A stretch of DNA of 64,000 bases, taken from CAVOKN01 sp963696505 (GTDB taxonomy: Bacteria; Pseudomonadota; Gammaproteobacteria; Burkholderiales; Rhodocyclaceae). The notes beneath the pieces were generated by a model. It searched no databases. It saw only the letters and a program-made list of their open reading frames with translations, and was not told the DNA's origin. The position numbers and the translations under genes are program-made. Shown here piece after piece: positions 58,383 through 64,000 of the stretch; within the stretch, counting starts at the first letter, position 1; each line of letters opens with the position of its first letter. Location: the NCBI GenBank assembly GCA_963696505.1, contig CAVOKN010000006.1, positions 62,001 through 126,000 on the forward strand. Reading direction: 5' to 3'.

Positions 58383-61300
58383 TCACTCTAGGTCGGGGTT
58401 GATCCGTATTCCACGTAGTTTCTTCCTGCCGCTCTGAATGGCCGTCAGCTTGTCCGAAGCCGGCTGCTGCGCAGCGGACGCGGCCGGGGTGGCAGTCGCT
58501 TGGGGCACGTCTGGCTGAGCCTCCGACTCCTTGGCGCGAGCCACGAACTTGCGTTCCCGAGTCTCGGCCTCGACCTTCCCGGACTTCTCCGCCTCCGGCA
58601 CCGCAGGTTGAGCGGATAGCTTCGCCGGTTTCGCCTCTTCAACCGGCTTCTTCAGGCGCGCCGGACGACCCGGAGCCATCCGGCTCGGCGTGATCTCCGG
58701 CACGGCCGGAGAGTGAGGCGGGACAGCCGGTGTAACCGCGATTTCGGGTGGCGGCTCTGGCGCAACAGCCGGGGTCGCCTGAACTTCCGCGGCTGGACGG
58801 TCCGGCTCGAACACCACTGGCGTCGGCTCGACGACCGGCGCGGCAGCTTCGCTGTCGGCACGCTTGACCAGGCGGGGCGGGCGCCGCGGAGCGACGGGCG
58901 CAGGCTCCTGGGCGACAGCAGGCGGTGCTTCGATCCGCTTCTCCAGGCGCGGCGGACGCCCAACTGGTTCGGCAACCGGAGTTGGGGCCGGCGCTTCGGC
59001 CTTCCTGACCAACCGCGGCGGACGCCCTGCGGCTTCGCCTGCCTCTGCGGCAGGTGCTGCCGCGCCAGCCGGCGCCTCCTCTACCCTCTTTATCAAGCGC
59101 GCCGGGCGACCGGATGGCGCTGCTTCCGGTTCATCAGGAGCAATCGCCGCCTCGACAGCGGCCGCTGCCGCGGCGGCGGCAGCCGCAACGCCACCTTCGG
59201 GAAGATCACCCTTCTTGGCCAGTCGCGTCGGTCGACCGGGAGCCGGAGTTCCTCCAGACGGTGGCAAGCTACCCGACGGTGGCAATCCACCGGAAGGAGG
59301 CATACCGCCCGGTGCGGGCGCACCGCCGCTCGGCGACCGGCCGGGTGCACCGCATTCGGCGGCGATCCGGCAGAACTGACTCTGGGCCGACAGGCAGCCC
59401 AGGGGGATCACCACCAGGGTAAGGAAGGTTGCGACCAGCGAACCGAACAGCAGCGATACCGCCATGCCCTGGAAGATGGGATCGGTCAGCAGAACCACCG
59501 AGCCGATCACCAGGGCCAGCGCGGTGATCATGATCGGGCGCATGCGAACCTCCGCCGCCAATACGACGGCGTCGCGCACGCTCATTCCCTCCTGCACCCT
59601 TTCCATGGCGAACTCCACCAGCAGGATCGAGTTGCGGACGATGATGCCGGCAAGGGCGATGAAGCCGATCATCGACGTGGCCGTGAAGTCCGCGTTCAGC
59701 AACCAGTGGCCGGGGACGATTCCGATCAGCGTGAGGGGAATCGGTGCCATGACCACCAGCGGCAGGATGAAGTTCTTGAATTCCGCGACGACCAGGATGT
59801 AGATCAGCACCAGGGCCGCAATGAAGGCCAGACCCATGTCGCGGAAGGTGACGTAGGTGACCTCCCACTCGCCGTCCCACTTGAAGCCCGAGACGCTGGT
59901 ATCGGAGGGTTTGCCGAAGTAGTGCCCGCCGATCACCTGGCCGTCCGGTGTGGTGTAGCCCTTGAGCCGCGCGTCCACGTCGAGCATGCCGTAGAGCGGC
60001 GCGCCGAGCTTGCCGACGACGTCGGCCATGACGTACTCGAGCGGCCGCAGGTCCTTGTGGTAGATGGGCGGGCTTACCGAACGCTTGACGAAGCGGCCCA
60101 ATTCCCCAAGGGGGACCACCGCGCCGTTCTGCAGGCGGATCGGCAGCACCAGCAGGTTACCCAGGTTGGCCCGCATCGACAGCGGCACCTGGAGCACGAT
60201 GATGGTCTGTTCCAGTTCGTGGATCAGCTTGACGGGCCCGACCTCGAAGCCGCCCATCGCCATCATCACCTCGCGGTTGATGTCCTCCACCGAGAGGCCG
60301 AACATCGAGGCCCGCAGCCGATCGACCTCGAACACGATCTCGTCGTGCGGCACCTCCATCATGGTGTTGATGTCCGCCACGTTGGGCGTCTTGTAAAGGA
60401 TGCCCATGATGTCGGCCGCCACCTTGCGCCGGATCTCTGCGGTGGGGCCGTAGAGCTCGACCACCATCGGCGCCAGGACCGGCGGGCCGGGAGGCGCCTC
60501 GGCGATGGTCAGGCGCGCGCCCACCGAATAGGCGATCGGCGTCAGCCGCTCGCGCACTTCCATTGCGATCTCGTGGCTCGACCGCTTGCGCAGCTTCTTG
60601 TCCAGAAGCTGGACCGCCAGGTCGCTCTGCCAGGGCCGCATGCGCATGAAATAATGGCGCACCAGCCCGTTGAAGTTGAACGGCGAGGCGGTTCCCACGT
60701 AAGTCTGGAATGCGGTGACTTCCGGGATCGACTGAAGCTCCTGGCCGAGCCTCTGCGCAAGGTTCGTCGTGACGATCAGGTCGGTACCTTCCGGCATGTC
60801 GATCACGACCTGCAGCTCCGACTTGTTGTCGTAGGGCAGCATCTTGAACGGCACGGACTGGAAATAGAACATGGACATGGCGGCCAGCATCAGGCCGATG
60901 ATCACCATCAGCGTGATGAAGCCGAGCACCGTCGAATCCATGATCGGCGTGATCAGCTTGTCGTAAATGCCGGCAATCGCCTTGCCCTGGCGGTGCTCGC
61001 GCTCGGTGGCGACTTCCAGTTCGCGCATCTTCGGCTTCATCCGCGCCGCGAGCCACGGCACGAAGACGAACGCGGCGAGCAGCGAAAACAGCATGGCTGC
61101 CGAGGACAGCACGGGAATCGGCAGCATGTAGGGGCCCATCATGTCGCTGACGAAGCCCATCGGCAGCAGCGCCGCGACCACGGTGAAGGTCGCGAGAATG
61201 GTGGGGTTGCCCACCTCGTCCACGGCATCTACGGTCAGGTCGTCGTCGGTACGCCTCTCCGCGAGCCAGCGGCGGTAGATGTTCTCGACCACCACGATGG

Positions 61301-62627
61301 CGTCATCGACGAGAATGCCGATGGCGAACACCAGCGCGAACATGGAGACGCGGTTGATGGTGAACTTGAACAGGTAGGCGACCGCCAGCGACATCAGCAG
61401 CACCACCGGAATCGTGATCAGCACGATCACCGCCGGGCGTTTGCCCATGGTGACGAACATCAGCACGGTCACCAGCATCGAAACCAGGAACAACTTGAAG
61501 ATCAGCCCGGAAACCTTCTCGTGTGCCGTGGCGCCGTAGTCCCGAGTGACGCTGACCTCAACGTCCTGGGGAATCAGCGTGCCCTGCATCGTGCCCAGTT
61601 CGGCCAGCAGCGCCCGGGCCACATCCACCCCGTTGGTACCCTTCTTCTTGGCTACCGCAATCGTCACCGCCGGATGGATGGTGAAGCTGTCGTCGGAAAC
61701 GCGCTGCGTGTGGGTGACGACCGTCTTAGTTTCAGATTCGCCCTGGCTGATGGTTGCGACATCCCGCAGGAACACGGGCTGCCCCTGGTGCACCGAAACG
61801 ACCAGATCGCCCACTTGCCGCGCGTCGTGCAGGAACTCGCCCGAGAACAGGGAGAACGCCTGGCTGCCGTCCACCACGTTGCCGGCCTGCGCCCGCTGGT
61901 TGGCGCTGCCGATGACTTTTGCGATCTGCGCCAGGGTCAGGCCGTAACCGGCAACCCGCGCCGGGTCAACCTCCACTCGCACCTGCTCCTGGCTGCCGCC
62001 GACAATGAAGCTCTGCCCCGTGTCGGGCAGCGACTTGAAGCGCTGCATCACGTCCAGCGCCAGCTTGCGCAGCGTGACAATGTCATGGGTGCCGGACGAC
62101 AGGGTGACCGTCACCACGGGTACGTCGTCGATGCTCTTGGGCTTGACCAGCGGCGGCATCACCCCCTTGGGGATGGCGTCCATGTGCGACTGCAGCTTGT
62201 CGTAGAGCTTGACCAGCGACGGCTCCATCTGCTCGCCGACGTGGAAGCGCACGATGACCAACGACAGGCCGTCCTCTGAGCGCGAGTAAACGTGCTTGAC
62301 GCCGGAAAGCTCGGACATCAGCCGCTCGAGCGGCTCGGAAACGAGATTCTTGACCTGCTCGGCGGAAGCGCCGGGGTAGGCGACGATGATGTCAACCATC
62401 GGCACCGAAATCTGCGGATCTTCCTCCCTCGGCGTGATGAGCATGCCCAGCAGGCCGACCAGGAAGGAAGCGACCAGCAGCAGCGGCGTCAGCGGCGATT
62501 CGATGAAGGCACTCGCCATCCAGCCGGCGAGGCCGTGCTTGCGCGGCGCTTCGTGCGCCGGCGGCGGGGTGCCGGAGGCACCCGCGTGGGTCTGGCTGCC
62601 GTCGTTTTGTTGCGTGTTTTCGGCCAT
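58383..62627 (-). CDS. RND transporter with a 320-residue repeat-bearing cytoplasmic tail
   Basis: A 1414-residue RND inner-membrane pump. Residues 1-1090 are a normal AcrB/MexF-like protein: N-terminal helix LTPLLLVASFLVGLLGMLIT, periplasmic porter domains, proton-relay GILVDDAIVVVENIYRRW (paired Asp), and last helices TALALVIGSVVLLTDPIF and SLVATFLTLVVIPLG. A further 320 residues follow: GGAPAPGGMPPSGGLPPSGSLPPSGG, then six RPxRLxK-type motifs (GRPTRLAKK, GRPARLIKR, GRPPRLVRK, GRPPRLEKR, RRPPRLVKR, GRPARLKKP) separated by Ala/Pro/Glu linkers, ending SGRKKLRGIRINPDLE. Standard RND pumps end near 1040-1080. It is 19 bp downstream of its adaptor. No outer-membrane channel gene is visible; one may lie beyond the right edge. 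Confidence 0.93.
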   Translation of the reverse strand: MAENTQQNDGSQTHAGASGTPPPAHEAPRKHGLAGWMASAFIESPLTPLLLVASFLVGLLGMLITPREEDPQISVPMVDIIVAYPGASAEQVKNLVSEPLERLMSELSGVKHVYSRSEDGLSLVIVRFHVGEQMEPSLVKLYDKLQSHMDAIPKGVMPPLVKPKSIDDVPVVTVTLSSGTHDIVTLRKLALDVMQRFKSLPDTGQSFIVGGSQEQVRVEVDPARVAGYGLTLAQIAKVIGSANQRAQAGNVVDGSQAFSLFSGEFLHDARQVGDLVVSVHQGQPVFLRDVATISQGESETKTVVTHTQRVSDDSFTIHPAVTIAVAKKKGTNGVDVARALLAELGTMQGTLIPQDVEVSVTRDYGATAHEKVSGLIFKLFLVSMLVTVLMFVTMGKRPAVIVLITIPVVLLMSLAVAYLFKFTINRVSMFALVFAIGILVDDAIVVVENIYRRWLAERRTDDDLTVDAVDEVGNPTILATFTVVAALLPMGFVSDMMGPYMLPIPVLSSAAMLFSLLAAFVFVPWLAARMKPKMRELEVATEREHRQGKAIAGIYDKLITPIMDSTVLGFITLMVIIGLMLAAMSMFYFQSVPFKMLPYDNKSELQVVIDMPEGTDLIVTTNLAQRLGQELQSIPEVTAFQTYVGTASPFNFNGLVRHYFMRMRPWQSDLAVQLLDKKLRKRSSHEIAMEVRERLTPIAYSVGARLTIAEAPPGPPVLAPMVVELYGPTAEIRRKVAADIMGILYKTPNVADINTMMEVPHDEIVFEVDRLRASMFGLSVEDINREVMMAMGGFEVGPVKLIHELEQTIIVLQVPLSMRANLGNLLVLPIRLQNGAVVPLGELGRFVKRSVSPPIYHKDLRPLEYVMADVVGKLGAPLYGMLDVDARLKGYTTPDGQVIGGHYFGKPSDTSVSGFKWDGEWEVTYVTFRDMGLAFIAALVLIYILVVAEFKNFILPLVVMAPIPLTLIGIVPGHWLLNADFTATSMIGFIALAGIIVRNSILLVEFAMERVQEGMSVRDAVVLAAEVRMRPIMITALALVIGSVVLLTDPIFQGMAVSLLFGSLVATFLTLVVIPLGCLSAQSQFCRIAAECGAPGRSPSGGAPAPGGMPPSGGLPPSGSLPPSGGTPAPGRPTRLAKKGDLPEGGVAAAAAAAAAAVEAAIAPDEPEAAPSGRPARLIKRVEEAPAGAAAPAAEAGEAAGRPPRLVRKAEAPAPTPVAEPVGRPPRLEKRIEAPPAVAQEPAPVAPRRPPRLVKRADSEAAAPVVEPTPVVFEPDRPAAEVQATPAVAPEPPPEIAVTPAVPPHSPAVPEITPSRMAPGRPARLKKPVEEAKPAKLSAQPAVPEAEKSGKVEAETRERKFVARAKESEAQPDVPQATATPAASAAQQPASDKLTAIQSGRKKLRGIRINPDLE

Positions 62628-62646
62628 CTCTCCTCCTTCGGTAGGC

Positions 62647-63930
62647 TCAGCTCTGAGGCTGTCTGCCGAAGAGGGAATCGCCGGAGCGCATGTTCGGCGT
62701 CGGAGATGTCACGACCTTCTCGCCCTGCCGCAGGCCGGAAAGGATCACCACGCGATCGCCAACGGTCTCGCCGAGCCGGACCACCCGCAGTTCGACGCTG
62801 CCGGCCACATTGGCCACGAACACGGAAGGCAGGCTGCCGCGATAGACGATCGCCGAAAGCGGCACGACCGGCGAAGCGAGCACCTCGCCTGGCCCTGGCG
62901 GCTCGGCCAGCATGGCCTGTGCATACATGCCCGGCGCAGCAGGCGCATCAGGCGGCAGCGCGAGCTTGACCGTGACCGTCCGCTGGACCTGGCTGGCCGC
63001 CGGGAAAATCTGCGACACCTGCGCCTGAACCGTCACGTTCCCATCGAGGGTCACCGGAACCACTTCCCCGAGCTTGAGCTGACTCACCAGCCGGGTCGGA
63101 ACCTCTATTCGCAGATCGAGCTGGCTCACATCGGCAAGGTCCACCAGCGGTTGGCCCGGCTGAACAACGTCGCCCAGGTTGACGTGCTTGGTCACCACAA
63201 CCGACTTGAACGATGCGATCGCACGACGGTCCCGCATCCGGGCCTCGATCGAATCGATTCGCGACTGCGAGGCAACCATCGCCGCCACCTGGCGCTCGTA
63301 ATCCACGCGAGAGTTGTTGAGCGCCGGATAGCCGCGCTGCGCCTGGGACTGGGTGACCATCGGTTGCCCCGAGCCGCCGAAGGTGCTGTTGGGACCGCCT
63401 GCCAAGCCCGGCAACAAGCCGCCCATGAACTGGTTGGTCAAGTTGTAAAAGGGCACCGTTGACCGCTCGTATGCGTCTTGCGCGGGACCGCCTAACGGCG
63501 AAACCTGCGGCCCGTATAGCTTGTTGTAGAGCTGAACCTGGGCATTCTGCGTCGCCGCCATGTCCCCGGCCAGACCGGCCCAGGCCGAACGGTAGTCCGG
63601 CCAGAGGGCGTCCTCATCGAGCCCGACCACGACCTGGCCCGGCATCACCGTCTCGCCCTCACGCGCCGCGATGTAAGAAACGCGGCCTGGCGACTGTGCG
63701 GTGAGCCGCAGCGAATGGCGTGCCTCCACGTAGCCGGCAAGCTTCGCCCGCGCCGCCATGGCCTGCTGCGCGACGTCGCTCACGCCGACCTGGGGCGCGA
63801 AGCCGATTGCCGGTTGCTGCTGCATCGGCGGCATGCCCGGCTTGCTCGCCGGAGCTCCTGGCTTGAGCATCCAGGCAAACATGCCGCCCACCAGGGCGGC
63901 GACGATGAAGACCAGGGGTTTGGAAAGCAT
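62647..63930 (-). CDS. RND periplasmic adaptor (membrane fusion protein)
   Basis: A 427-residue HlyD/AcrA-type adaptor. N-terminal anchor MLSKPLVFIVAALVGGMFAWML, then a short Met/Pro-rich stretch (ASKPGMPPMQQQPA) like those of the TPR partners. Lipoyl domain AGYVEARHSLRLTAQSPGRVSYIAAREGETVMPGQVVVGLDEDAL, then an unusual hairpin segment with NLTNQFMGGLLPGLAGGPNSTFGGSG and the second lipoyl half RAIASFKSVVVTKHVNLGDVVQPGQPLVDLADVSQLDLRIEVP; beta-barrel and membrane-proximal domain (PGMYAQAML...SVELRVVRLGETVGDRVVILSGLRQGEKVVT). It bridges the pump and an outer-membrane factor and is probably the first gene seen of the cluster. Confidence 0.92.
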   Translation of the reverse strand: MLSKPLVFIVAALVGGMFAWMLKPGAPASKPGMPPMQQQPAIGFAPQVGVSDVAQQAMAARAKLAGYVEARHSLRLTAQSPGRVSYIAAREGETVMPGQVVVGLDEDALWPDYRSAWAGLAGDMAATQNAQVQLYNKLYGPQVSPLGGPAQDAYERSTVPFYNLTNQFMGGLLPGLAGGPNSTFGGSGQPMVTQSQAQRGYPALNNSRVDYERQVAAMVASQSRIDSIEARMRDRRAIASFKSVVVTKHVNLGDVVQPGQPLVDLADVSQLDLRIEVPTRLVSQLKLGEVVPVTLDGNVTVQAQVSQIFPAASQVQRTVTVKLALPPDAPAAPGMYAQAMLAEPPGPGEVLASPVVPLSAIVYRGSLPSVFVANVAGSVELRVVRLGETVGDRVVILSGLRQGEKVVTSPTPNMRSGDSLFGRQPQS

Positions 63931-64000
63931 GATGGGAGCGCCCTCGACGCGGGTTCAGGTGCCTGGTGTGGCCTCAAGTGGCCTTCAGGTGCGGGGAACG
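63931..64000. other. right edge, possible end of an upstream gene
   Basis: Seventy bases before the adaptor start. The minus strand carries a frame reading RSPHLKAT followed by TGA at 63974-63976, which may be the 3' end of a gene beyond the window. No terminator or promoter was seen, so the cluster probably extends to the right. Confidence 0.3.

Noticed and set aside
58713..62279. 1188-codon open frame on the plus strand opposite the RND pump
   Set aside because: It is Gly/His/Arg/Asp-rich, has no ribosome-binding site or domain, and is the usual GC-driven antisense shadow of a strongly biased gene. The same applies to the long antisense frames opposite eno, hynL, isp2 and the alpha-2-macroglobulin gene.

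Overview
The window is a GC-rich chromosomal segment from a Gram-negative bacterium, most likely a betaproteobacterium of the Rhodocyclales type. The evidence is the ftsB-eno-...-kdsA-pyrG order at the left edge, the rpsF-priB-rpsR-rplI-dnaB block, the anaerobic hydrogenase genes and an acetoacetyl-CoA synthetase/ETF-QO pair. The assignment rests on gene content and order only. No tRNA, rRNA or CRISPR array was seen.

Layout. 1-4.7 kb: housekeeping genes on the minus strand (ftsB, eno, two small alpha-beta barrel genes, kdsA, pyrG). 4.9-6.4 kb: two PIN-domain toxin-antitoxin pairs. 6.7-13.8 kb: an Isp-type (group 1e) [NiFe] hydrogenase operon, hynS-isp1-isp2-hynL, with a separate maturation operon hypC-hynD-hupH. 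Both carry an FNR-type palindrome almost exactly 80 bp before the first start codon, and a decayed ISAzo13-type transposase lies between them. 13.9-17.0 kb: a second isp1-isp2-like pair placed behind a formate-dehydrogenase-type cytochrome b, with no catalytic subunit beside it. 17.1-31 kb: an isochorismatase-family hydrolase, acetoacetyl-CoA synthetase, thioesterases, ETF-quinone oxidoreductase, a frameshifted pair of Tyr/Gly/Pro-rich secreted protein genes, CBS and thioredoxin proteins, an M48 peptidase, an amidohydrolase and a five-haem cytochrome c.

31-36.4 kb is an accessory patch. It holds a ParDE-like pair, two solitary HicB-like genes, a DUF4160/DUF2442 pair broken by an insertion sequence whose transposase seems to need a programmed -1 frameshift, a sugar dehydrogenase remnant, and a short direct duplication of the 3' end of the neighbouring alpha-2-macroglobulin gene. 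36.4-49.2 kb returns to core functions (alpha-2-macroglobulin, bcp, phoH, murI, dnaB, rplI, rpsR, priB, rpsF, rlmB). A tandem array of 11-bp DnaA-box-like units sits just upstream of dnaB.

49.2-63.9 kb is the most unusual part: a long run of minus-strand genes with no clear match to a named system. In transcription order it encodes an RND periplasmic adaptor, an RND pump with a ~320-residue low-complexity cytoplasmic tail carrying six RPxRLxK-type repeats, several short secreted proteins rich in Gly/Trp/Tyr/Pro (three resembling sulfur globule proteins), a Met/Asn-rich repeat protein, membrane-anchored TPR proteins with Met/Pro-rich linkers, a MinD/ParA-like ATPase and a TPR lipoprotein. A AAA+ Fis-type regulator that lacks the GAFTGA loop follows. 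I propose that this is a dedicated export and assembly system for extracytoplasmic low-complexity proteins, possibly a sulfur-globule or metal-binding envelope structure. That function is inference.
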